Below are positions 8,888-16,022 of a stretch of 24,510 nt of DNA, piece by piece. Position 1 is the stretch's first letter. The number at the start of each line of letters is the position of its first letter. The stretch is from JBNKHH01 sp050290245 (lineage in GTDB: Bacteria > Pseudomonadota > Alphaproteobacteria > Rhodobacterales > Rhodobacteraceae): the NCBI GenBank assembly GCA_050290245.1, contig JBNKHH010000014.1, positions 1-24,510 on the forward strand. The letters are read 5' to 3'. Below the pieces are notes generated by a model. It saw only the letters and a program-made list of their open reading frames with translations, was not told where the DNA came from and ran no database searches. A program made the translations under genes and the position numbers.

Positions 8888-10416
8888 ATCTGGATCTGTC
8901 ATTCTATTTCGCGGTCTTCCTGAGGCGGCTGCATTATTTCATCATCATTTTCGCACTCGTCTCGGCGGCTTCGATCGCCGCCGCTTTTCTGCTGCCTGCG
9001 GTCTATTCAGCCAATTCCATCCTTTTGGTCGAGGCGTCATCGATTCCGGGTGCGCTCTCTGCGCCAACGGTGCAGGCGCAGGCTTTGGAAAAGCTGCAGA
9101 CAATCGAAAAATACCTTATGACCCGGACCAATCTCTTGAGGATCGCACAGGATCTTAAAGTGTTCCCGGATATGGATAAAATGTCGCCCGACGATATCGT
9201 TCAGGCGATGCGCAGCTCTACCCAGATCAACAAGAACGCCGGCCGTGGCCAAGCAACAATTATGGGCATCGCCTTCGAGGCCGAAACCGCCGAAGCTGCT
9301 GCGGGTGTCGTCAATGAATATGTCACGCTTATCCTTCAGGCTGATCTTGAGCTGCGAACCGGCAATGCCGAGGATACGGTCGAATTTTTTCGGCAGGAAG
9401 TTGCCAGACTGTCAGGGGAACTGGACATTCAGAGCGCAAAAATCCTCGATTTCCAGAACAAGAATTCTGATGCGTTGCCAAACACGCTGAACTATCGGCT
9501 CAATCAGCAGCAGATCCTGCAAACGCGCCTTGCGAACGCCGAGCGTAACATTGCTTCCCTGAAGGATCAGAAGGCGCGGATGGTCGCGATCTTCGAGTCG
9601 ACCGGTCAGATCAGCGGGGCCTCTGCCAACCAGACGCCCGAGCAGCGGCAACTCGACCAACTCCGAACCCAGTTGAATGGCATGTTGGCGGTCTTTACCG
9701 AAACCAACCCCAAGGTCGTTTTGATCAAGCAGCAGATCGCCCAGCTTGAAGAAGTCGTTAAATCGCAACTGCCGTCCGACCCGTCCGGCAATCCAGCCGC
9801 GACGCTGCTGGATGTCCAACTTGCCGATCTGGATACGCAGATCGAGATTCTGGAAGAAGAGCGGGTCAATTTGATCGCTGAGTTGGAATCGCTCAAAGGC
9901 TCAATCGATCGGACACCGGCGAACCAAATTGCGCTGGATGCGTTGCAACGCGACTACAGCAACATACAGCAGCAATACAACTCGGCTGTAGGCAAACTGG
10001 CTGCGGCTTCCGCGGGCGAACAAATCGAGGTCAGATCAAAGGGTGAGCGTATTTCTGTGGTTGAACCCGCCACCGTGCCCGCAAAACCCTCGCGCCCAAA
10101 TCGAGTAATGATCGCGGGCGGTGGTGTCGCGGCCGGTGCGTTTCTCGGTGCTGCCTTTATTGTATTGATCGAGGTTTTGAACCGTGCGGTCAGGCGGCCC
10201 ACTGATCTGGTCCGGACGTTTGGCATCATGCCGATCGCGACAATTCCTTATATGCGCACGCCAGGTGAAACGATGATGCGGCGGACCGCATTTGCCGCAA
10301 TCCTGCTTGTCGCGGTCGTGGGCATCCCGGCCATGGTCTATGCGGTGCACGTTTACTATGCGCCGCTCGATAGCATCGTCGGGAAGCTTGCCGCAAAGAT
10401 CGGCGTTCGGTTGTGA
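8884..10416 (+). CDS. Polysaccharide chain-length determinant / co-polymerase (Wzz/GumC type)
   Basis: The 510-residue inner-membrane protein has TM1 at about 18-40, a large periplasmic part with long coiled-coil stretches (about 165-385, Gln/Glu/Leu rich), the Pro-rich VPAKPSRPNR before TM2 (about 409-432), and an extra hydrophobic segment near 468-490. This is the Wzz fold, which sets chain length together with the polymerase. The kinase domain often fused at the C-terminus is absent and is supplied by the next gene. The length and third membrane segment match the co-polymerases of exosortase-linked EPS loci. The start codon overlaps the ATPase stop (ATGA). Confidence 0.92.
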   Translation: MNLDLSFYFAVFLRRLHYFIIIFALVSAASIAAAFLLPAVYSANSILLVEASSIPGALSAPTVQAQALEKLQTIEKYLMTRTNLLRIAQDLKVFPDMDKMSPDDIVQAMRSSTQINKNAGRGQATIMGIAFEAETAEAAAGVVNEYVTLILQADLELRTGNAEDTVEFFRQEVARLSGELDIQSAKILDFQNKNSDALPNTLNYRLNQQQILQTRLANAERNIASLKDQKARMVAIFESTGQISGASANQTPEQRQLDQLRTQLNGMLAVFTETNPKVVLIKQQIAQLEEVVKSQLPSDPSGNPAATLLDVQLADLDTQIEILEEERVNLIAELESLKGSIDRTPANQIALDALQRDYSNIQQQYNSAVGKLAAASAGEQIEVRSKGERISVVEPATVPAKPSRPNRVMIAGGGVAAGAFLGAAFIVLIEVLNRAVRRPTDLVRTFGIMPIATIPYMRTPGETMMRRTAFAAILLVAVVGIPAMVYAVHVYYAPLDSIVGKLAAKIGVRL

Positions 10417-10446
10417 TCTGTTTTAAGGGCGAGGATTACGCGTAGT

Positions 10447-11268
10447 ATGGAAAAACTCGAAGCTGCACTGGCCAAAGCCCGAGAGATGCGCAAGAGTACC
10501 CTCGGTACGCCCAGGGTCGACCGTGAACCGGTTTCGCCGAAGGTTATGGCGGCGGGTGACTGGTTGAGTTTGCCGGAATTCAAGCTGACGCCGGCGCGTC
10601 TGCAACGAAACAGGATCACCGCAATTTTAGGGGGCAAGGACGCAACCCCCTATGACATGCTCCGTTCGCGTACGATCCGTCTGATGCGCGAGAAGGAATG
10701 GAGCCGTCTCGCCGTGACGTCGCCCGGGCCTGCCTGCGGCAAAACAACCGTAGCCCTCAATCTTGCACTCAGCCTGTCCCGGCAAAAAGACCTTCGTGTC
10801 ATGCTATTTGACCTCGATCTGCGGAGGCCAGCACTGCACAAGGTGGCCGGCCTGACGCCTAAGCATTCGTTCCACGAGGTTCTGGATGGCAGGATTGCCT
10901 TCGAAGACCAGGCCGTGCGGATTGGAGAGAACCTGATTCTGGCAATGAACGCGACAGCGTGCCGGAATCCCTCTGAGCTGTTGCAGGCGAGCGGGACGGG
11001 CGAGGTATTGGATGAGATCGAGCGGCGGTGGCAGCCGGACGTGATGCTGTTTGACATGTCTCCGATGCTTGCCAGCGACGACAATGTCGGGTTCCTTGGG
11101 AACGTGGACTGCGCCCTTCTGATCGCGGCGGCAGAACGGACTACCCTTCCAAACATCGATGTCTGCGAGAAGGAACTCGCACAGTTAACGAATGTTCTGG
11201 GTATCGTACTCAACAAGTGTCGCTATGCCGACAAACTCGTCGGATACAGCTACGATTCCTACTCATAG
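10447..11268 (+). CDS. Tyrosine autokinase of EPS synthesis (BY-kinase, CapB/CpsD type)
   Basis: The 273-residue cytoplasmic P-loop protein shows the three BY-kinase nucleotide motifs: Walker A TSPGPACGKTT (91-101), Walker A' VMLFDLDLRRP (118-128) and Walker B DVMLFDMSP (198-206). The C-terminus carries a tyrosine cluster (Tyr260, 267, 269, 272), the usual autophosphorylation tail. In this family cycles of tyrosine phosphorylation, with activation by the Wzz cytosolic part, control polymer length and amount. Here kinase and Wzz are separate proteins, as in the CapA/CapB arrangement. It begins 30 bp after the Wzz gene; an AGGGCGAGGA stretch lies rather far (about 12 bases) from the ATG. It is the last gene of the rightward operon. 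Confidence 0.92.
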   Translation: MEKLEAALAKAREMRKSTLGTPRVDREPVSPKVMAAGDWLSLPEFKLTPARLQRNRITAILGGKDATPYDMLRSRTIRLMREKEWSRLAVTSPGPACGKTTVALNLALSLSRQKDLRVMLFDLDLRRPALHKVAGLTPKHSFHEVLDGRIAFEDQAVRIGENLILAMNATACRNPSELLQASGTGEVLDEIERRWQPDVMLFDMSPMLASDDNVGFLGNVDCALLIAAAERTTLPNIDVCEKELAQLTNVLGIVLNKCRYADKLVGYSYDSYS

Positions 11269-11298
11269 TCCCGGGAGCGTTAACAAGCGCTATCGGAT

Positions 11299-11329
11299 TA
11301 AAACGAAAAGGCCGGGCATTGCCCGGCCT
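11299..11329 (-). terminator. Rho-independent terminator after the VPLPA-CTERM gene
   Basis: A 9-bp perfect stem, AGGCCGGGC (11309-11317) and its complement (11321-11329), with a 3-base loop. On the minus strand it is followed by TTTTCGTTTTAA. The T-tract lies only on the minus-strand side, so it ends the leftward VPLPA-CTERM transcript. The rightward kinase operon reads into the same hairpin but without a T-tract. Confidence 0.8.
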
Positions 11330-11360
11330 GTCCAACTCCACCGAAGCGAGTGAAGCGAAT

Positions 11361-12020
11361 TCAGGCTGCCTTGCGCCGACGCCGAACCGCAGCCAGCCCA
11401 CCGAGACCGCCAAGAAGCATGAACCCTGCGGCCGGTAGCGGAATCGGCGCCACAAAGCTGATACCCGCCAGTGCGCCGTCGGCAAAGCCGAGGTTGTCGT
11501 TGCTGCTGAGGACGGTGAAGAAGATTTCTGTCACTGCGATCGCAGCGAAAGACGCGCCGACGAAACCCGCTGCGCCGGAACCGGCAATATCACTCGCGTA
11601 GAGCGAAATGATCGGATGACCGCCGTTGATGGAGGCAATGCCAATTTCCTGAGACGAACCGTCTCTCGCTTGGAAAAGATCCAGGAAATAGATCGCATCG
11701 ACCAACACTGGCGCGCTGAACGTCACACGGATCCACTCGAAGTTGTTGGTGCTCACAGTTGTGATTTCGTCATCACGCATTCCGACGCCGTAACCGTCGG
11801 TTTCGAAAGACAAGCCCGTCCCGGAAGGCGTAGAATTTCCGTCAAACGATTGCGAGTTATTCAGATAACCGCTGGCATCCATAGTCCAGGTGACCGTTCC
11901 GTTAAGAATAGAACCGGACGTGCCTGTGCTGGCATCCGTAAAGTCAATAACATTCGCGCTCGCTGTGGAAGCGCCGGCCATAAAGACCAATCCTGCAAGA
12001 GCGCTAAAGCACCAATTCAT
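11361..12020 (-). CDS. VPLPA-CTERM sorting-domain protein (probable XrtD substrate)
   Basis: The ATG at 12020 has GGAAGG 9 bases upstream and opens on a signal peptide (1-22, ending STASA). The 219-residue product has a beta-rich, Ser/Thr/Gly/Asn-rich body and a classic tripartite C-terminal sorting signal: PIPLPAAGFMLL (192-203), a short hydrophobic helix to 212, then RRRRK (213-217). The IPLPA core is a variant of VPLPA, the signal processed by XrtD exosortases, and an exosortase of that kind lies at 372-1970. The mature protein is expected on the cell surface or released with EPS; its body resembles no enzyme I can name. It is monocistronic, with its own terminator. The longer open frame to 12119 is an upstream extension without signal-peptide logic. 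Confidence 0.9.
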   Translation of the reverse strand: MNWCFSALAGLVFMAGASTASANVIDFTDASTGTSGSILNGTVTWTMDASGYLNNSQSFDGNSTPSGTGLSFETDGYGVGMRDDEITTVSTNNFEWIRVTFSAPVLVDAIYFLDLFQARDGSSQEIGIASINGGHPIISLYASDIAGSGAAGFVGASFAAIAVTEIFFTVLSSNDNLGFADGALAGISFVAPIPLPAAGFMLLGGLGGLAAVRRRRKAA

Positions 12021-12382
12021 TTCGAATTTCCTTCCACCCCTGTGTCGCCGGTCAGCGGCACGTGATATCCCACGTACTTTGTACCACATTCTGAACGATT
12101 TGTAACACCGAAATGCCATAATTGAGCTTCTTTTCGGAATACAGGGAGTGTCTTCAGCTTTAGGTTGAGTAAACGTTCGAATCAGAAACTTAGCCTAAGA
12201 ATTTGTGCCCACTGTTTCCGATTTGGGAACGGCGCGTTTCGCCGGACGGGAAACAGTTCTCCGATGCTGCGGAAATCGTTTCTGCGGAACGGACGGTGAA
12301 GCCTTTGTCGGCTGTCTCGCGAACGGCCTCTGCTTGGCGAAAGGCTCGGTGGGCTGGACAAAACTGCATCACTACGCGAATC
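12021..12382. promoter_or_regulatory. Divergent region between the VPLPA-CTERM gene and GT2
   Basis: This 362-bp gap should hold the promoters of both neighbours. Visible are two near-repeats on the plus strand, TTTGTACCACA (12078-12088) and TTTGTAACACC (12099-12109), 21 bp apart; AGTAAACGTTCG (12168-12179), shared with the region at 7590; and an 11-bp palindrome CTTAGCCTAAG near 12190. No convincing -35/-10 pair was found. The part from 12203 is open in the GT2 frame but does not look like part of that protein. Confidence 0.4.
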
Positions 12383-13276
12383 GTGGCGTATCGGAACGGA
12401 AAGGTCACACGCCTGAAATTCGCGGTCATCATTCCACACTACAACGACATGACGCGCCTCAGGCGGTGTCTGGGTGCTCTCATGCTCGACGCAACCAGCG
12501 GTGTTGATGTGGTCGTCGTCGATAACGGCACTCCAGAACCGCTCGACAACATAAAAGCAGACTTTCCGTTCGTGCGTTTTGTCACCGAGGATACGAAGGG
12601 TGCCGCCTCTGCACGCAATCGCGGTGTTCGCGAAACAGACGCTGAAGCGTTCGCCTTTCTGGATGCCGATTGTATTCCCGCACCCGGTTGGCTTGCCGCC
12701 GCTGAGTCAGCTGCCGACAAATCAGACATTGTCGGCGGAGGAATCGACGTCTTCGACGAAACTCCACCGCCGCGTACCGGGGCACAGGCCTTTGAGACAG
12801 TGTTCGCCTTCAACTATCGGTATTACGCTGAAAAGAAGGGTTTTTCCGTTACCGCCAATCTGGTCACCTCTCGACGCGTCTTCGAGGCAGTGGGGCCATT
12901 CATCGACGGCGTGTCTGAAGATGAGGAATGGTGTTGGAGAGCGCGTCGGAAAGGATTCCAGCTGGCTTTGGATGAGGACATGCGCGTTTCACACCCGACA
13001 CGCTCGGACTGGGCCGCGTTGGAACGCAAATGGCGTCGTCTGACGCGCGAAATGTTTGAACTGCACCTCACGCGAAACGGTCTTGGTGCCAGATTTATAT
13101 GGGGGCTAAGGGCGCTGGCGATGCCAGCTAGTGCGCTTGCCCACCTTCCACGCCTGGTCTTCAGTTCCAAACTCGCCTCACCCGGTGAAAGGCTCCGCGG
13201 CGCGATGACGCTCATCCGACTACGAATGAAGAGGGCGGTATGGATGCTGAGACAGGCATTCGGCGGAACGATCTGA
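12383..13276 (+). CDS. Glycosyltransferase family 2
   Basis: A GT-A fold enzyme of about 297 residues. The first strand is FAVIIPHYND (13-22), followed by VDVVVVDNGTPEP (41-53), GAASARNRG (73-81), the nucleotide-sugar/metal motif FLDADC (92-97) and the acceptor-side motif EDEEWCWRA. It transfers a sugar from a nucleotide donor to a growing repeat unit at the cytoplasmic face of the membrane; donor and linkage are unknown. The start is problematic. There is no in-frame ATG before the first strand, the GTG at 12383 has no ribosome site, and a GGAAAGG (12397-12403) sits 9 bases before a CTG at 12413 that would give LKFAVIIPHYN. The stop codon overlaps the strong inverted repeat that follows. It stands alone between divergent and convergent neighbours. 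Confidence 0.88.
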   Translation: MAYRNGKVTRLKFAVIIPHYNDMTRLRRCLGALMLDATSGVDVVVVDNGTPEPLDNIKADFPFVRFVTEDTKGAASARNRGVRETDAEAFAFLDADCIPAPGWLAAAESAADKSDIVGGGIDVFDETPPPRTGAQAFETVFAFNYRYYAEKKGFSVTANLVTSRRVFEAVGPFIDGVSEDEEWCWRARRKGFQLALDEDMRVSHPTRSDWAALERKWRRLTREMFELHLTRNGLGARFIWGLRALAMPASALAHLPRLVFSSKLASPGERLRGAMTLIRLRMKRAVWMLRQAFGGTI

Positions 13277-13318
13277 ATTCATCCTCCGCCCGGCTGCGTC
13301 CGGGCGGAGTATGAATTC
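13275..13318. terminator. Long inverted repeat between convergent genes, probable bidirectional terminator
   Basis: Left arm GAATTCATCCTCCGCCCGG (13275-13293) pairs with 13300-13318 across a 6-base loop, with a single mismatch in 19 pairs. It begins inside the GT2 stop codon and ends 11 bp from the beta-helix stop codon. There is no long T-tract, so it may act as a 3'-end stabiliser or as a terminator for both genes. Confidence 0.65.
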
Positions 13319-13329
13319 GGGTGCGCGCT

Positions 13330-15267
13330 TCAGAAGTTTTCGTAGGCACCCGCGTCGGGAGCTTTGCCTTTCGGGCGCGCCGTTCCGACGATATCATCTG
13401 CCGGGGCATAACTGGAGAGACCGGCATCGACGCCTAGGGCCGTCGATTTGAGTGTGAAATCCTGCGTAGCAAAGGATACGAATTCGTTGGTCGCATTGCT
13501 CACGACCACATTGTTTGTACCCAGGATGTTACGGCTGGGATCCGACGAAACGTGATAGTTGGTTGCAAGGTTGTTGGCGATGGTCACATTGCTAGGGGGA
13601 GTACCGTTTTTGTGATTCGAGATTTTGATCCATGGGCGGTTACCGGCGATGCCGTCGGGATGGACGACCGTGTTGTTGGCAATCACTGAGTTCACGGCTC
13701 CTGCAACGGTAAGGCCATGGTAGTTGGACACGGCGATAACATTGTTGCGGATGACCGTGCCATCATACATCCCATCAAACATACCGATGCCTTGCAATTT
13801 GCACCTGATCGGGCTCGTTGCCGCGGACACCCACTCGAAGATCTTGTTGTCCTCAATCGTCAGGTTCTTGATCGTGCCTGTTCCTGGGCCGTTTGCACCA
13901 ATCGAAAAAGCCTGGAAGCCATCCGAGTGGTTGCCGTCGATCTTGACACAGTTCTGGACCTTGTTGCGTCGCACAATGGAGTTGTCGCCGTTCGACCGCA
14001 TCCCATCGCCCGCGAATCCGTCGACTATATTTTGCTCCATCAGTGAATTCGACGCACCAGCGAAGATCCCGTGGTAGATGCCTGTCACGCGGTTGCGCGC
14101 AATCGTGACACGATCACCCGCAATCAGCATACCGTTGCGTTTGTTGTTGTCCCAATCGGTTGCGGTCCATTGCAGATAATTACCGGCCGATGACACTGAT
14201 CGGATATCGAGGTCCATAAAGGCGAGGTCTGAAGAGTCGGAATAGCTTCTGATCATCGCACCCGTTCCGGCATTCGACGATGTTGCCCAGACCTTGAGCC
14301 CCTGAATGACGAAATTTCTTGAATCGCGGATCATGATCGAACTGACATGGGCGACTTCTCCCGGTGCGGGTGCGATCACGACCGGGCTGCTAAACTTCTG
14401 TCCGGTAATCGACAGGCGACCGTGATAGCCGGCCATCAGGAAAATCCGGTCACCCGCCTGCAACTGGCCGGACGAGAAAACATCCGAAACCGACGCCCAA
14501 GTCTGAGATGGCGTAGTTGTTCCACCGCTTGTTGTGCCGCTCGTGGTCGTCGTCGGTCCACCCGAAGTGGTTGTGGTTCCTCCTGTCGTTGTGGTCGTGC
14601 CGGAAGTTGTTGTAGTGCCACCGGTGGTCGTCGAACCAGTTGTAGTCGTCGAATCGCTGGTTGTGGTCGAACCACCTTCGGTGTCCGCGGAGGTTCCCGC
14701 CGTCGTCGTTCCTTCAGATGCGCCGCCTGTCGAAGTCGTGCCTGACGATGACGTCCCCTCAGATCCGCCTTCGGTTGTGGTGCTGCCAGAAGAGGTGGTT
14801 TCACCCGACCCGGAACCGCCTGACGTCCCCCCGTCGGATACTTCACCGCCGCCCGTGTCCGCAGTGTCGGTCTGGGTCGAACCGCTCGTTTTCCCTTTGC
14901 CTCTCGATCCTTTAATATCCTTGGGGGCGCTGACCCACTTGGCACCTTTGTTGATCGTAGGGCCATCGGTTGAAGCAGTCGAAAGGAACGTGCTCTCGGT
15001 TGCGTCGCTACCACCGGCAGTGTCGTCTGCAGAGGTTTCATCCGACTGCTTTTCAGTCTCGAATCCACCAATAAAAGTTCCCGGCGCAACTTCCTCTTCT
15101 TCGGAAGGTGCAGTGGTTTCGAGCGATTGAAGCGTGACAACTGAAAGCGCCGTGCCGGTTACGGGTCCGGCTGCCAGTGGCCGGACGTAAAAGTCGGCCG
15201 AATATGCGGCGGAACTCCACAATGCTGCTGTCACCCCCATGATGACCGGCGAGCAAAAACGTTTCAT
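13330..15267 (-). CDS. Secreted right-handed beta-helix protein with Thr/Ser/Gly-rich insert
   Basis: The ATG at 15267 follows AAGGGA and opens on a signal peptide (1-23, ending AAYS). The 645-residue protein then shows a short strand ADFYVRP, an acidic/polar stretch (50-127), a very low-complexity Thr/Ser/Gly segment (128-253), and a parallel beta-helix domain (about 256-645). The latter has repeated Asn-rich turns (NLTIEDNKI, NNVIAVSN, NSVIANNTVV). Such helices occur in polysaccharide lyases, epimerases and adhesins; no catalytic set can be assigned, so activity on the local EPS is only a suggestion. It has no C-terminal sorting signal. The 39-residue upstream extension of the frame is not signal-like and is rejected. 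It faces the GT2 gene across a long inverted repeat. Confidence 0.82.
   Translation of the reverse strand: MKRFCSPVIMGVTAALWSSAAYSADFYVRPLAAGPVTGTALSVVTLQSLETTAPSEEEEVAPGTFIGGFETEKQSDETSADDTAGGSDATESTFLSTASTDGPTINKGAKWVSAPKDIKGSRGKGKTSGSTQTDTADTGGGEVSDGGTSGGSGSGETTSSGSTTTEGGSEGTSSSGTTSTGGASEGTTTAGTSADTEGGSTTTSDSTTTTGSTTTGGTTTTSGTTTTTGGTTTTSGGPTTTTSGTTSGGTTTPSQTWASVSDVFSSGQLQAGDRIFLMAGYHGRLSITGQKFSSPVVIAPAPGEVAHVSSIMIRDSRNFVIQGLKVWATSSNAGTGAMIRSYSDSSDLAFMDLDIRSVSSAGNYLQWTATDWDNNKRNGMLIAGDRVTIARNRVTGIYHGIFAGASNSLMEQNIVDGFAGDGMRSNGDNSIVRRNKVQNCVKIDGNHSDGFQAFSIGANGPGTGTIKNLTIEDNKIFEWVSAATSPIRCKLQGIGMFDGMYDGTVIRNNVIAVSNYHGLTVAGAVNSVIANNTVVHPDGIAGNRPWIKISNHKNGTPPSNVTIANNLATNYHVSSDPSRNILGTNNVVVSNATNEFVSFATQDFTLKSTALGVDAGLSSYAPADDIVGTARPKGKAPDAGAYENF
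14509..14886 (-). repeat. Low-complexity Thr/Ser/Gly codon tract inside the beta-helix gene
   Basis: This tract encodes residues 128-253 of the beta-helix protein, built from irregular units such as TTTT-SG, GTTTTTGG and GGS/TTSSG. On the plus strand it reads as GT-rich imperfect repeats. Such tracts expand and contract by slippage and are often flexible, sometimes glycosylated, linkers in surface proteins. Confidence 0.85.
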
Positions 15268-15658
15268 CTTTCTGTCCCTTCGTTGCGCGAGAGGCGCGCG
15301 CCAGCGTGAGTGTATCCCCAGCACGAACAATGCGTCGCAACGTGGCAAAGATTGGGCGCAAATGTAGTCTCGATGTGACCGCAATCGCGAATTCGGCGCT
15401 TATTGTGCACCATACGTTAAGTAAACGGGCGTATTTCCGCCGATTTGCCCGCATTCGTGGTGGTTCATCTGGAAACAGTCGGCCCGAACGCCCGTTTGCC
15501 GCGTTCTTAACCAAGGCAGGATTAGACCGTGTATGGGTCCGGCTTTGCGGCGGTCCCGTTCTAAGAAGCTTACGCAACATGCCCGGCGCGGGTCTCGACA
15601 CTCTGTGTAGGACAGAGGCCATGATGGTTCTTAAGCAGCGGGCGACAGGATGAAAGAT
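15268..15658. promoter_or_regulatory. Divergent intergenic region between the beta-helix and spike-base genes
   Basis: A 391-bp stretch with no gene-like open frame. It must contain the start signals for the beta-helix gene (leftward) and the spike-base gene (rightward). It holds AGTAAACGGGCG (15420-15431), whose first eight bases match the motif at 12168 and 7590. A TTAACC at about 15508 resembles half of a CtrA-type site, but no second half at the right spacing was found. No confident promoter can be given. Confidence 0.35.
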
Positions 15659-15919
15659 ATGGACAAGTTCTCAGACTATCCCACAAGTCTCACCGCCCCT
15701 GCGCGGGATGGTGCGACGGTGACACCCGACGACGTGAACGACCTGACGATTCTGCCGCGCGCTCTTTACGTAGGTCAGGCCGGAAATCTCTCCGTCCGGC
15801 TTGCAGGAGGGCAGGCAGTGCTGTTCCAGAATGTTCCGGCCGGGACCCTGCTGCCGGTGCGTGCAAGCGGGATCAATGCGGTGGGCACCACGGCCGCAGG
15901 GATCGTGGCGCTTTGGTAG
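15659..15919 (+). CDS. Spike base protein resembling GTA head-spike base Rcc01079 (GhsA)
   Basis: A small 86-residue protein with no signal peptide or membrane segment. The pattern SLTAPARDGATVTPDD, then LPRALYVGQAGNLSV, VLFQNVPAGTLLPVR and GTTAAGIVALW at the very end matches my memory of the spike base proteins of the Rcc01079 family. In Rhodobacter capsulatus this protein forms the base of GTA head spikes that bind the capsular polysaccharide. The same small beta fold also occurs in phages. I chose the ATG at 15659 because AGGA lies 8 bases upstream; an ATG at 15650 would add three residues. It is alone on the plus strand and converges with the large esterase/lectin-like gene across a shared terminator. 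Confidence 0.7.
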   Translation: MDKFSDYPTSLTAPARDGATVTPDDVNDLTILPRALYVGQAGNLSVRLAGGQAVLFQNVPAGTLLPVRASGINAVGTTAAGIVALW

Positions 15920-15965
15920 GCTGATGCTATCGTCCGGTTTGCACCGGGCGCAGGTCCGAAGCATA

Positions 15966-16003
15966 AAAACGGCGCGCTTGCCATAATGGCCGCGCGCCGT
16001 TTT
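15966..16003. terminator. Bidirectional Rho-independent terminator
   Basis: A 12-bp perfect stem, AAAACGGCGCGC (15966-15977) with its complement at 15992-16003, extended inside by GCCAT/ATGGC. A-tract on the left and T-tract on the right make it a textbook terminator in both directions, between the convergent spike-base gene and the large esterase/lectin-like gene. Confidence 0.88.
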
Positions 16004-16022
16004 CAGTTCTTATGATCCCCTT

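Noticed and set aside
12203..12382. 60-codon N-terminal extension of the GT2 frame
   Set aside because: It precedes the conserved first strand of the GT-A fold, starts at TTG without SD, and reads like non-coding DNA.
14509..14886. CRISPR-like repetition
   Set aside because: Units are irregular, have no spacers, and are in frame with a protein.
14534..15130. 198-codon plus-strand frame rich in valine
   Set aside because: It is the antisense of the Thr/Ser/Gly tract (ACN codons read as GTN on the other strand) and has no protein-like order.
15268..15384. 39-codon extension of the beta-helix frame
   Set aside because: A clear signal peptide and ribosome site belong to the ATG at 15267.
15500..15530. 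CtrA-like TTAACC half site upstream of the spike-base gene
   Set aside because: The second half at 7-bp spacing is missing; only a half site.
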